Positions 38,090-46,841 of a stretch of DNA of 48,022 nt are shown in pieces. The first letter of the stretch is position 1. The number at the start of each line of letters is the position of its first letter. This DNA comes from Candidatus Aadella gelida. Its GTDB lineage: Bacteria; Omnitrophota; Gorgyraeia; Tantalellales; Tantalellaceae. The notes beneath the pieces are model-generated. The model was not told the DNA's origin and searched no databases. It was given only the letters and a program-made list of their open reading frames with translations. Made by a program: the position numbers and the translations under genes. The stretch lies in assembly GCA_030765205.1 (NCBI GenBank), contig JAVCDB010000099.1, forward strand, positions 1 through 48,022. The letters are read 5' to 3'.

Positions 38090-41000
38090 TCAAATACTTT
38101 CCTGCAGAGCCTTTTCATCCTCAATGATCTTGATCCTATCAAGAAGTTCTTTGGCTTCTTCGTTATCTTTATCTATCTCTAAAATTCTGTTTATATAGCT
38201 GTTAGCTCTCTCTGTCCTTCCTCTTTCTATTTGAGAATTCGCACTTGCGAGATAAGACTCAATTTTCTTATTCATAGCCTTTTCTTTGCGTTCACGTATT
38301 TTTCGCTCTTTTTCTCTCGATATAACTATCTCCTGCTCTTTTTTGTGCATCTCTTCTGTTCTGTCTATTTCGATCATAAGAGCCGCAGCCTCACTATTAT
38401 CTTCATCTATTTTAAGAACGTCCCTAACGTGCGCTCTTGCTTTAGCAAATCTTTTACCCTCTAATCTCTCTTTAGCACTAGAGAGGTCTTCTGTTATCTT
38501 CTTATCCTTAATGGCTTTGGCTTCCTGTTCCCGGATACGTTTTTCTTCTTCCAAACGAATCCGCTTTTGCTCGCTTTCATATTCAGTTTCGGTCCGATCT
38601 ATCTCATCCATAAGTTCTAAGGCTTCACGGCTGGATTCATCTATCCCCAGAGCTTTGCTGGCATTCTCTCTGGCTTGCGCAAAATCCTTTCCTTCCAGCG
38701 CTTTCTGAGCTGCCTCTAAATACATCCGCATTTCTTTATTCCGTTCTTTTTTCCTTAAAGTCTTCTCCTCTTTTCTTCTGGCGATCTCTTCTTCCCTTTT
38801 GCGTTCAGTTTCTTCAAGCTCGAGCCGCCTTTGTTCTCTTTTATAATCTACTTGTTCTTTTTTGATGTTCCGCAACATCTCCTTTACCTTATTGTTACCC
38901 GGATCAACCTCATCTGCTTTTTCTGCATACTCTTTAGCTATATCAAATTCTTTTCCCTCCAGTCCCTGTTCAGATGCTGCTAAATATTCAGTTACCTGCT
39001 CTTTTATTCTTCTCTCTTTCTCTTCGGCTTTTATTCTTAAGGCTTCTTTCTCAGCTGCGCGACGTTCAGTCTCTTCTTTTTGTAATCGTTCAAATTCATC
39101 TTGATGCTGTATCTCTTCCCTGTTTATCATCGCAAGCATTGCAGATACTGCCGGACTATCTCCATCAGCCCTAGCTGCTTTATCAGCATACCCTCTGGCC
39201 TTTCCAAACTTTCGTTTGCTAAGTGCGTCCTTAGCAAGGGTCAAATACTTTTCAACCTTTTCATTTTTCACTTGTCCGCTTATGGTCTCTTTTTGAAGTT
39301 TAAGTCTCTTTTTTTCGTCTATCTTTCTTGATGCTTCAGCTACGAGCTTAAGACGCTTCTGCTCGCTTTTGTAGGCAAGTTCGGATCTCTTAATACTTGC
39401 CATCATTCTTACAGCATCTTCATTATTCTCATCTATCTCTAATGCTTTTTTTGCGTATGACCGCGCTACATCAAACTTATCTTCCCTGAGTTCGCGTTCT
39501 GATTTATCCAGGTTTACTTTTACTTCTTTTGCTATTTTTGCCAGTCTTGCTTCTTCCTCTTTACGTTTCGCCTCAGCTTCATCTGCTAATTTTTTGAGCC
39601 TAGCTGCTTCCTCTTTCTTGGCCTTCTCTTCGGCTAGTTTTTTAAGTCTCGCTTCTTCCGCTAGTCTCGCATTCTCTTCCGCTATACGTTTCTCTTCCGC
39701 AAGCCTCGCCTGTTCCTCTATATATAAACTCTCTTCTTCGTTTATGTTTTTGAGCGCCAGCAGAGCGTCTTCGTTTCCTCCATCCGCCTCTAACGCTCTT
39801 CTAGCATACTCACGCGCTCTATCAAATCGTTCTTTACTTAACGCGCGTTCGGCCCTGTCTAGATACCTTGTGACCTCTTTCTCTATCTTCTCAAGCCTGG
39901 CTTCTTCGACTCGTCGCATTGCTTCCTCTTCTTCGGCCCTTTTCTTAAGTCTGGCTTCTTCTTCAAGTCTCGCCTCTTCCTCTATATATGATCTCTCGGA
40001 CTCATTTATATCTTTAAGCATCGAGATGGCATCTGCGTTCTCTTCGTCGACTTCTAATGCTTTCTTCGCATATACACGGGCTTCATCGAATTTTTCTTTC
40101 CTTAGTTCACGTTCTGCTTTATTCAGATATCCTTTAACCTCTTTCTGGGTCCTCTCAAGTCTAGCTTTTTCCCGCCTGCGTTTCGCTTCGGATTCTTCCG
40201 CCAGTTTCTTCAGACGGGCTTCTTCTTCTGATCGCGCTTCTTCTTTTAATTGCACTTCTTCCTCGGCCAGTTTCTTGAGCTTTTCTTCTTTTTCGAATAT
40301 TCTTTTGCTCTTTTCTTCTGATTCTATTCTTTCTCGTTCAGACGCTTTTTTCTTTCTTTCTTCATCATTTATCTTTTTCAACAAACTGATCACACTGCTG
40401 CCTTCAGGATCTATCTCAAGCGCTTTCTTAGCGTTTTCCCTGGCTCTCTTAAATCTGCCATTATTTAGCGCTTCTTCAGCTCTTCCTAAATATTTTTCTT
40501 TTTTTGCTTTTTTTATGCGCTCTTCTTCCTTTAATTGTTTTTCTCTTTTTATTTTTCCCTCATATTCCTTTCTCTCTTTATCAATATTCTTGATAAGTTC
40601 TCGCGCTTCTCTCTTATCTAAAGACAATTTTAGACCCTTTTTAGCTAGATCCCGGGCACTATCATACCGTTTATCGTCAAGCTGTTTCCGGGCCTTACCA
40701 AGAAAAGAATTGGCCTTTTCGATCTGTTTTTGCTGCTCTTCTTCCTCTTTCGCCTTTTTTTGTGTGGCCTTTCTTTCTTTCTCTCTTCGCGCCTCTTCTT
40801 TTCTTTTTTCTTTTAGCTCATCTTTTTTGGATTTTTTCTTTCTCTCAGAACGCTCTTTCTTCTTACTTTCCTCTTTTTCTTCTGTTTTTATTTGTTTCAG
40901 AACCTCTGAAGGGGCGTCTTCCAGAAGAACTTCATCGCTCCGCATTTCATATACCTGATCTATCGCCCCTTGATCTTCTTTCGCGCCTTTTTTCCATTCC

Positions 41001-44000
41001 GCATATTCTTTAGTCTCATATCCATCCTTAAAATATTCCGGGATGCCCACTGCTTTATTTAGCTCAGCAAGAGATATAAAATAATCAGCATCGCCCTGAA
41101 TAAGAGCATATTCATGTTCTGCAAACTTTTCATACTCTTCTATCACGCGTGAGGCTTCCATCTCTCCCAGTAGCCTTCTTTCTTCCAACACCTTCACAAA
41201 CATTGTTTGATGTTCCACCTGCGCTTCGGCAACTTCCATCTGAAGTAATGCTTTTTTGTATTTAAAATATGCTTCCTTTACTTCAATAGCCATATCCTCT
41301 TTGGCTTTCAGATACTCTTCCTTAGCATTTTCAAAACCGACTCTAGCTTCATTCAGATTAGTAAAATAGGCCAGATCATCCAGCACCTTTAAGGACAAGT
41401 AGCTTGTCGCGGTCTCTGTCCCCCGGAAAGATGATACCGTGGGAGACCATTGTTCTTTGACATAATTATACTCAAGAGTGTTCCCCCATATCGGAACGCT
41501 CCCCTTTATACCGGCATACCATTCCGGACCAAGGTCTCTAGGATCATCGTCGTCGTCCCTAAGCGGCTGATATTCTTCGACGGCCTGCCCAACTGACCCC
41601 TGTATCTCGATCTTCGGCCACCCTTTGGCTTTAGCTATCTTTCTTTCAAAGTCATAATATTCTATAGTTTTTGTTTTAATCCTAAAATCAGATCTATTGG
41701 CTATCGCCAAGGTATAACAATTTTCAAGACCTATAGCTATTTTTTCTTTAGGTCTTCCCACAGGATTAATAGTTATAGCCTCATCCAACTCAACATTAAT
41801 TTCCTGGAATAGTACCATTTTTGCCAGATTAATATCCTCAAGCGTAGAATCATACTGAAAATCGGTTTGCATATTTTGACCCTTGATCTTCAGGTATTCG
41901 ACTCTTGGTATCAATCCTTCGTCATTCGCCCCCTTGGCTGTTTTTTGAAGCTTATTCACTTTTGCTTTGAGATCTTTTTGTATCGCAGCAGCCTTGATAG
42001 TTTTGTCGAGATTATAATAAGCCCTTTTAACGCTTTCCACGACTTCATCTTTGACTTTTTCTCTTTCAAGAACAATTATTTCAAGGTTGGTCTGTGCCTG
42101 TCTCAGGGCATACCAATTCCCCATTCCGTTAAAAACATTATGTTTGAAATCCACGCTATATTTTTCTCCCTGGTAGTGTCTTGACTCCTCAGCTCCGACA
42201 CCTATTTTCCCGAAGGATCTTTCTATCCTGCCGGTAACTTCCGGCAAAAGATCACGTCTTGACTCCCACACCCTCATTTCGGCCAATTTGATCTGCTTGC
42301 CAGCCACTATTAACCTCTGGCTCCTAGCGAGAGCCAGGTGAGTACATTCATCTATTGTGTACACTCGTCCGCTCTGAACATCTCCAAGCGGAGCGGTTTC
42401 TTCCTTAAAAATACCCGATATATGATCTATCCAGCTCTTACCTTCATCGTGATCCTTAAAAGGATTGCCCTTTTCTTCGGACTCTTTGAGAGCTTTTTGT
42501 ATAGTCTCCTCCCTCTTTGCTTCATCCTTTTCTTGTATCCCGAACATCTCTTCTTTATCAATAGCCGTTATTACATCCGCTACGAAACTATCTTCGGGGG
42601 ATATTTCCCGGGCCTTATACGCGCTCTGCCGGGCTTTCCCATACTCTTTATCAAGTAAATATTCCCATGCTTTTTTTACGTATTTCTTAACTTTTTTTTT
42701 CTCTCTTGACTCTTTTTTATCGCTAACTGTCCGCTTTTTAGTAGCGTCTTTGACTTTCTCGCTTCTTACCTCTTCGTTTTTAATAATCTCTTCAGCTCGG
42801 TCTATCTCGTCCAAAAGAGCATGCGCTTCCTTATTCCCTTCTTCCTCTTCCAATACTTTCCACGCATAAAACCGAGCTTTCTCCATATTATTATTCTTGA
42901 AATATTTTCTGGCTTGTCCTAAATAATTTTGTCCTTTTTCTTTCCTTCTAGCCATAGCCGCTTCTTGTTTAACCGCACGCTTCGCCTCTATTTCGGCTTG
43001 TTTCCTGGCAAGCTCTTCCTCTTCCTGCTTCTTCAGGATTTCTTTTATCCTTTTTCTTTCCTCTTTCTCTTTTTCAGTCAGTATCTTTTGTTTTTCTTCC
43101 TCAGTTCTATTTTTTTCCTGCTCTTCTCTATAAGCTTCTTTTTCACTTGGCAGCTGTTCAAGAATATACTTGGCGGATTCGTTCTCCATATCTATAGCCA
43201 ACACTTTCCTGGCATAATTTTCTGCTTTGTTAAAATCTTTCCTCTCAAGCCCTTTGAGCGCCTTCTTTAAATAACTATCGCTCTTTTCTTTCCTTTTTCT
43301 TTCATTTTTCTCTTCCTCTTCTTTTTCTTTCTTTTCCCGAATAGCTTTTTTCTCGGCTTCCTCTTTCTCTTCTATTTCCAGCGCCAGCGCTTGAGCTTTC
43401 TTGTTGTCTTTATTTATTTTTAAAACTTTTTTTGTATAGGACCTTGCTCTTCTAAAATCCTTACTTTCAAGTTTTTCTATTGCTTTGACAAAATATTTTT
43501 CCTCTTCTGAAACTTTTTGTTTTTTATCTCTGTTTTCACTTTCTTTGCCTTTCTCAGATAGTTCCTCATCTTTTTCTCTCCAGAAATCCTGCGCATTTTT
43601 CTTTATAAGCATAGCCTTCTTAGCATATTTCCGCGCTTCATCAAACTCGTTATTGTTAAGTGCTTTCTGGGCCTTTCCTATATACATAGCTATCTCTTCA
43701 GCCTGCTTGCGCATCACTTTTTCTCTTTTGGCCCTCTTTTCTCTTTCTTTCTTTCTTTTTTCCGCTTTAGCTTTTTCTTCTTTGATGCGTTCCTGTTCCT
43801 TCTCGTAATCTTTTTCTTCTATGTCTATACTATCCAGAAGATTCAAGACTTCTCTATTCTTTTCTTCTAGGTCAATCCCTTCTCTGCTCTGAGGTCCCTC
43901 TTTTTCTATCCTCTCGGCAATGCGTTCTGCTTCTTCAGAATAATCCGACGGTTTTTTATGCTTCCCTTCCTCTTCATAGCTGGCTTTACTGGCTGCATAC

Positions 44001-44470
44001 CTTTCTGCCATGCTCCTTACTTTTTCTTCGATGATCCTACGTCCGGCCTCTTTCATCCTAAGAGATTTTTCGACATATTTCCGCGCATCCTCGAATCTTT
44101 TTTGAGCTAAAGCTTCTTCAGACATAAGCAGATATTCAGAGATTTTTGACTGTATCTCTCTTTCAATAACTTTAAGCTGATCCGCTATCATGTCTGCCCG
44201 TTTTTCAAGATTCTCTTTTTCAGATCTCCGCTGCGCAGCCTTTTCTCTTTGCACGGCCATATCGATCTTATTCAAGAGCTTTTCCGGCACAAGTTCTGTC
44301 GGAGCGCTTTTTACTGCCCCTCCTGTGGCTACTCCTCTCTTTTCAGATAACCTTATCGCACTTTCCGCCATAACAAGACTATCGGAAGACAAGAATATGA
44401 ATATAAGAGCCCACAGACAAGCCGCCCTTAAACGTTTCATAAATATGTGTTTTGTATTACGGTGAACCAA
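38090..44470 (-). CDS. TolC-like outer-membrane channel flanked by 16 TPR-like repeats
   Basis: 2,126 residues, about four times a normal TolC. TTG 44470 is taken as the start because AAAGGA lies 6 nt upstream; ATG 44440 has no such site but would also leave an intact signal peptide (LWALIFIFLSSDSLVMA). Residues about 695-1145 are a complete OEP domain: the opening YTIDECTHLALARSQRL, two helical hairpins, strand KGSVPIWGNTLEY, and closing helices ending in LAELNKAVGIPEYF. Before it lie six, and after it ten, copies of a 34-residue TPR-like unit (consensus YL-x-x-A-x-x-A-L-x-x-x-x-F-x-x-AR-x-YA-x-KAL-x-ID). They are joined by long Lys/Glu/Arg coiled-coil linkers. No OEP protein I know has such arms on both sides. 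Placed beside the adaptor and pumps, it is the outer-membrane exit; the arms may span the periplasm or bind partners. Confidence 0.85.
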   Translation of the reverse strand: MVHRNTKHIFMKRLRAACLWALIFIFLSSDSLVMAESAIRLSEKRGVATGGAVKSAPTELVPEKLLNKIDMAVQREKAAQRRSEKENLEKRADMIADQLKVIEREIQSKISEYLLMSEEALAQKRFEDARKYVEKSLRMKEAGRRIIEEKVRSMAERYAASKASYEEEGKHKKPSDYSEEAERIAERIEKEGPQSREGIDLEEKNREVLNLLDSIDIEEKDYEKEQERIKEEKAKAEKRKKEREKRAKREKVMRKQAEEIAMYIGKAQKALNNNEFDEARKYAKKAMLIKKNAQDFWREKDEELSEKGKESENRDKKQKVSEEEKYFVKAIEKLESKDFRRARSYTKKVLKINKDNKKAQALALEIEEKEEAEKKAIREKKEKEEEEKNERKRKEKSDSYLKKALKGLERKDFNKAENYARKVLAIDMENESAKYILEQLPSEKEAYREEQEKNRTEEEKQKILTEKEKEERKRIKEILKKQEEEELARKQAEIEAKRAVKQEAAMARRKEKGQNYLGQARKYFKNNNMEKARFYAWKVLEEEEGNKEAHALLDEIDRAEEIIKNEEVRSEKVKDATKKRTVSDKKESREKKKVKKYVKKAWEYLLDKEYGKARQSAYKAREISPEDSFVADVITAIDKEEMFGIQEKDEAKREETIQKALKESEEKGNPFKDHDEGKSWIDHISGIFKEETAPLGDVQSGRVYTIDECTHLALARSQRLIVAGKQIKLAEMRVWESRRDLLPEVTGRIERSFGKIGVGAEESRHYQGEKYSVDFKHNVFNGMGNWYALRQAQTNLEIIVLEREKVKDEVVESVKRAYYNLDKTIKAAAIQKDLKAKVNKLQKTAKGANDEGLIPRVEYLKIKGQNMQTDFQYDSTLEDINLAKMVLFQEINVELDEAITINPVGRPKEKIAIGLENCYTLAIANRSDFRIKTKTIEYYDFERKIAKAKGWPKIEIQGSVGQAVEEYQPLRDDDDDPRDLGPEWYAGIKGSVPIWGNTLEYNYVKEQWSPTVSSFRGTETATSYLSLKVLDDLAYFTNLNEARVGFENAKEEYLKAKEDMAIEVKEAYFKYKKALLQMEVAEAQVEHQTMFVKVLEERRLLGEMEASRVIEEYEKFAEHEYALIQGDADYFISLAELNKAVGIPEYFKDGYETKEYAEWKKGAKEDQGAIDQVYEMRSDEVLLEDAPSEVLKQIKTEEKEESKKKERSERKKKSKKDELKEKRKEEARREKERKATQKKAKEEEEQQKQIEKANSFLGKARKQLDDKRYDSARDLAKKGLKLSLDKREARELIKNIDKERKEYEGKIKREKQLKEEERIKKAKKEKYLGRAEEALNNGRFKRARENAKKALEIDPEGSSVISLLKKINDEERKKKASERERIESEEKSKRIFEKEEKLKKLAEEEVQLKEEARSEEEARLKKLAEESEAKRRREKARLERTQKEVKGYLNKAERELRKEKFDEARVYAKKALEVDEENADAISMLKDINESERSYIEEEARLEEEARLKKRAEEEEAMRRVEEARLEKIEKEVTRYLDRAERALSKERFDRAREYARRALEADGGNEDALLALKNINEEESLYIEEQARLAEEKRIAEENARLAEEARLKKLAEEKAKKEEAARLKKLADEAEAKRKEEEARLAKIAKEVKVNLDKSERELREDKFDVARSYAKKALEIDENNEDAVRMMASIKRSELAYKSEQKRLKLVAEASRKIDEKKRLKLQKETISGQVKNEKVEKYLTLAKDALSKRKFGKARGYADKAARADGDSPAVSAMLAMINREEIQHQDEFERLQKEETERRAAEKEALRIKAEEKERRIKEQVTEYLAASEQGLEGKEFDIAKEYAEKADEVDPGNNKVKEMLRNIKKEQVDYKREQRRLELEETERKREEEIARRKEEKTLRKKERNKEMRMYLEAAQKALEGKDFAQARENASKALGIDESSREALELMDEIDRTETEYESEQKRIRLEEEKRIREQEAKAIKDKKITEDLSSAKERLEGKRFAKARAHVRDVLKIDEDNSEAAALMIEIDRTEEMHKKEQEIVISREKERKIRERKEKAMNKKIESYLASANSQIERGRTERANSYINRILEIDKDNEEAKELLDRIKIIEDEKALQESI
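38111..40708 (-). repeat. Ten C-terminal TPR-like repeats with coiled-coil linkers
   Basis: Residues about 1255-2120. Each unit reads like YLGRAEEALNNGRFKRAREN followed by AKKALEIDPE and a helix ending in INDEER. Units are separated by 20-70 residues of charged helix with sub-repeats such as EEARLKKLAEE. The copies are diverged in DNA, so the expansion is not recent. Confidence 0.85.
42545..44149 (-). repeat. Six N-terminal TPR-like repeats
   Basis: Residues about 108-642 hold six units of the same kind as those after the OEP domain, for example YIGKAQKALNNNEFDEARKY and YLKKALKGLERKDFNKAENY, with charged coiled-coil linkers between them. Confidence 0.8.
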
Positions 44471-44502
44471 TTTTTTTCCTTTGGGATCATGCCCGGGTTA
44501 TA

Positions 44503-44871
44503 CTAATCAATATCTTTTTGAGAAGCTTCCTGATCCTTCTTTTTCTTCTGCCTATACTGCTTCATATAATCCCTCATATATTCCCGATGCCTTTCCTTAT
44601 TGGCTTCCCTATAGAGCTGCAGATATTCCTTATGCTTGCGTCTCCAGTCCAAAGACCTTTCCCTGCAAGCCTGTTTCCAGGATTTATCCTGCGACTCCTT
44701 GTACTTGAAATAATTCGGATTGGCGTCCCGCCATGCCTTCATGTTTTCAAGTTGTCTTTTATACTGACATTCAAGACTCGAACATACCTGCTGATTCGGT
44801 CTATATTTGTTAGCGATAAAAGACTTCCCGCACACCTCACAAAGCTTTTCCACACGTCCATTTTTTTCCAT
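44503..44871 (-). CDS. Small Cys4 zinc-ribbon protein
   Basis: 122 residues from ATG 44871. That start is preferred over the upstream ATG 44904, which overlaps the regulator, because GGAGGT sits 6 nt before it. The Shine-Dalgarno lies within the last codons of the regulator gene, whose stop is 2 bp upstream, so the two are translationally coupled. Near the N-terminus CEVCGKSF and, 15 residues further, CSSLEC give C-x2-C...C-x4-C, a likely zinc site. The rest is basic and aromatic with repeating Trp/Tyr-Arg units (KAWRDANPNYFKYKE, DWRRKHKEYLQLYRE), as in phage and mobile-element zinc-finger proteins. It has no HNH nuclease core. A nucleic-acid-binding accessory to the regulator is possible. 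It is followed after 32 bp by the TolC-like gene. Confidence 0.75.
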   Translation of the reverse strand: MEKNGRVEKLCEVCGKSFIANKYRPNQQVCSSLECQYKRQLENMKAWRDANPNYFKYKESQDKSWKQACRERSLDWRRKHKEYLQLYREANKERHREYMRDYMKQYRQKKKKDQEASQKDID

Positions 44872-44873
44872 GA

Positions 44874-45992
44874 TTAGACCTCCATAAATATTTCCCGGCG
44901 GCATAGCGACGCCGCCCCCAACGAAGAAACATCCTTTCTTTTTTCTCCGGAGACTATCTCCGGAGCCACTGCTTGTCCCTTAACATAAAACTTATTAACG
45001 CTTTCTTCCGTTAACCGTGAAAAATTACTTCTCTCCCCTTCGATCCCTCCTCCTAAAACTACCATTTCCGGTTTAAACATATTCACTAGATACGCTATCC
45101 TCACTCCTAGCGCTAGACTGGCTCTTTTAACCAAGTCTTCCGCAAGCTCATCTTTGCGTCCCGCTGCTTCAAGCACTATCTCGAGAGTTATATTATCTAC
45201 ACTCCCGCCTGCCATAGCAACCATATCAGTCCCTAATCCTTTGCTTACAAGTTCTTTGGCATTAGCGACCACGCTGAACTGTTCCCATGGTTTAAGATAT
45301 TTCCGGCCCTCGTCTTCTTTTGTACTGGCCTCAAATATCTCTTCCCCCTTGAAGACCACTCCCGCACCTCTGTCAGAATGTATGTACAAGATATCTCTTT
45401 CCTTTGGGCCTGTAACCAGATCTTTTTGTATATATCCCGACGGAGTTGGTTCTCTGCCGGTACAAACAGCGCATTTAAAAATGTTTTTTATTCCTTCTGA
45501 AAGTACCGCAGAACTTTTCTCGGAAACATTCTCAGGCAAAGTAATGCCGGTTAAACATATATTGGGATATTCTCCTTTTTTCCCGGATTCCAGTTTTTCA
45601 AGCATGGCACTGATATCCTTGCTTTTAGCGGTAGACCAAGGAACCTGCCCTATTTCGATCTCTTCCGTCCCCAACACTTCTCCTTTAAGGCTTAAAAGAT
45701 TTAGATAACATTTCTCTCTCTGGAAACCCACCCCTAGTACGTTTTTATGCTCCCCATTAAATTCAACAAGACCTCCGTTATGTTCCCCGGATATTTTCAT
45801 GAGATCTTCTTTTACGCAAGAGTTGATATAAGAGGCGACTTTCTCTTCAGGAACCCCGGTTTTGTGGCTTATTTCATTTACCGACACATTTTTTTCTTTT
45901 TTCAATACCCCGAATACCTTCAGATTATATCGCATCTCATCATTGCTGGGAGACACCCTGAAAGGCCGAACATCCCTATTCATCTTGCCCAT
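44874..45992 (-). CDS. ROK-family transcriptional regulator (NagC/Mlc-like)
   Basis: 372 residues from ATG 45992, with AGGAGG 8 nt upstream. Residues 20-65 form a winged helix-turn-helix (VFGVLKKEKNVSVNEISHKTGVPEEKV). The rest is an actin-like ROK fold: a first lobe with VLGVGFQREKCYLNLLSL, a lobe strand DILYIHSDRGAGVVFKGEEIFEAS, and the C-terminal NMFKPEMVVLGGGIE and SSLGAASL motifs. The ROK zinc site (C-x-C-G-x-x-G-C-x-E) is absent, as are the Asp-Asn residues of sugar kinases. It should therefore sense rather than phosphorylate a ligand, perhaps a sugar. As first gene of the pump cluster behind a good promoter, it probably controls its own operon. Confidence 0.85.
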   Translation of the reverse strand: MGKMNRDVRPFRVSPSNDEMRYNLKVFGVLKKEKNVSVNEISHKTGVPEEKVASYINSCVKEDLMKISGEHNGGLVEFNGEHKNVLGVGFQREKCYLNLLSLKGEVLGTEEIEIGQVPWSTAKSKDISAMLEKLESGKKGEYPNICLTGITLPENVSEKSSAVLSEGIKNIFKCAVCTGREPTPSGYIQKDLVTGPKERDILYIHSDRGAGVVFKGEEIFEASTKEDEGRKYLKPWEQFSVVANAKELVSKGLGTDMVAMAGGSVDNITLEIVLEAAGRKDELAEDLVKRASLALGVRIAYLVNMFKPEMVVLGGGIEGERSNFSRLTEESVNKFYVKGQAVAPEIVSGEKRKDVSSLGAASLCRREIFMEV

Positions 45993-46030
45993 GTCCCGTT
46001 CCTCCTGTTTCCTCTTACCGTGTAAACTAC

Positions 46031-46043
46031 AAAACTTAGTTTT
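46031..46043. promoter_or_regulatory. Possible operator in the regulator's leader
   Basis: AAAAC-TTA-GTTTT is a perfect 5-bp inverted repeat between the promoter and the start codon of the ROK gene. ROK regulators bind AT-rich inverted repeats, so this may be an autoregulatory site, but such short repeats also arise by chance in AT-rich DNA. Confidence 0.25.
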
Positions 46044-46088
46044 TATAAAAGCTATTCATTATCTAACTTTTTAATTTCAATCCCTTTT

Positions 46089-46117
46089 AATATACCTAAC
46101 AGCATTAAGAAAGTCAA
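46089..46117 (-). promoter_or_regulatory. Sigma70 promoter of the regulator-pump operon
   Basis: On the minus strand, TTGACT (46117-46112), a 17-bp spacer and TATATT (46094-46089). Both boxes are close to consensus. The expected start of transcription is about 90 nt before the ROK start codon. Confidence 0.7.
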
Positions 46118-46312
46118 ATCTAACTTTTAAAAAAACATATATATGTTGTAGATATTAATATTACCCCCACTCAATATTGGGGGAGTTGTTACTCCTAACA
46201 CGAGTACTAACTCACACAGCTATTATCCTATTACTCCTAACACTGCCAAAAACCCCATAAATCCCCATCATAAATAGCCCCTCAAAAAAATCCCTAACAA
46301 ACAGAGTGAAGA

Positions 46313-46417
46313 AACTAGCAGGTAGAGATTAGAGACATGGCATCTAGAAGTTAGAAGCTAGAAAAGTCATCAATTACCAGTTACCAGGTCCCCAACGACT
46401 AGAAAACTAGTAAATAG
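46313..46417. repeat. Heptamer array of 15 units
   Basis: The longest array in the window. Units such as GATTAGA, CATCTAG, AAGTTAG, AAGCTAG, ACCAGTT, ACCAGGT, GACTAGA and TAAATAG keep the 7-bp phase for 105 bp. TAG recurs at the 7-bp interval in many units. A GTCCCC element is embedded in phase near 46389. Confidence 0.8.
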
Positions 46418-46440
46418 AAAACCCGACACTTTTGTACCGT

Positions 46441-46524
46441 TTGCTAATTTGTGAGGACAAGTGTCCCCTTTTTTGTGTTTAAAGGTGTCCCCCCAGTGTC
46501 TTTTATATGCAGGTTAATTGGGGA
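46441..46524. repeat. Cluster of GGGGAC/GTCCCC elements
   Basis: GAGGACAAGTGTCCCC followed by T6 (46453-46474), GGTGTCCCCCC (near 46484) and ATTGGGGAC (near 46517) lie within 85 bp. They share the core of the 23-bp repeat at the left end of the window, and the first resembles a short terminator-like hairpin, though its loop is too small for confidence. Confidence 0.6.
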
Positions 46525-46531
46525 CTACCCT

Positions 46532-46559
46532 CTACTAACTGACTTCTAGACTCTAAATG
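46532..46559. repeat. Heptamer array of four units
   Basis: CTACTAA, CTGACTT, CTAGACT and CTAAATG follow in 7-bp phase. The units match those next to the stop codons of pump 1, pump 2 and the giant gene. Confidence 0.7.
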
Positions 46560-46712
46560 GGAAAATATCGTACTTTTCTAGATATTTTAACTTTATCACT
46601 CCACTTAATACAATTTGTTTGGCAAAACTTGGGATAGCGTCATCTTTCTTTTTGTTTTCTTATTCACTATTTTGATTAGAATTTGAGGTTTATCCTGTAT
46701 ATTGCGCTTAAC

Positions 46713-46752
46713 TTGCCCAAATAAAGAAAGACTCCTTTATTTGTGTGGGCAA
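46713..46752 (+). promoter_or_regulatory. Hairpin in the leader of the YchF-like gene
   Basis: TTGCCCAAATAAAG (46713-46726) pairs with CTTTATTT (46735-46742) and, after a 4-nt bulge, GGGCAA (46747-46752), giving 14 pairs. A second inverted repeat, GTTGCAG (46759-46765) with CTGCAAC (46808-46814), follows. No T-run is present, so neither is a terminator. They may control translation or mark a processed leader. Confidence 0.45.
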
Positions 46753-46841
46753 ATACACGTTGCAGCTATCCTTCCTTCATGATATTATTATCACTGATCT
46801 ATTTATCCTGCAACACATCGTTACAGACTAGAAAGGACGTT

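Larger units (their letters stand above)
45993..46841. other. Intergenic region between the regulator and the YchF-like gene
   Basis: About 850 bp between divergent genes, with no credible ORF. It holds the regulator's promoter and leader, AT-rich palindromes (a 12-bp ACATATATATGT near 46136), a possible hairpin of CCCCC and GGGGG arms around 46163-46182, a 13-bp direct repeat TTACTCCTAACAC (46189 and 46231, 42 bp apart), a 15-unit heptamer array, several GGGGAC/GTCCCC elements (46389-46520), a second heptamer array, and a structured leader before the YchF-like gene. Confidence 0.7.

Noticed and set aside
39594-40958. Plus-strand 454-codon ORF opposite the TPR-like repeats
   Set aside because: A Ser/Leu/Phe-rich antisense shadow of the Lys/Glu-rich repeats. 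No start signal and no protein-like domains.
44872-44904. Longer start for the zinc-ribbon protein
   Set aside because: It would overlap the regulator gene, and GGAGGT points to ATG 44871.
46153-46190. CCCCC/GGGGG hairpin as a terminator
   Set aside because: No T-run follows on either strand, and no gene ends nearby.
46743-46841. Longer start for the YchF-like protein
   Set aside because: The extra 33 residues do not resemble the family, and the AAAGGA site favours ATG 46842. The segment also overlaps the leader hairpin.
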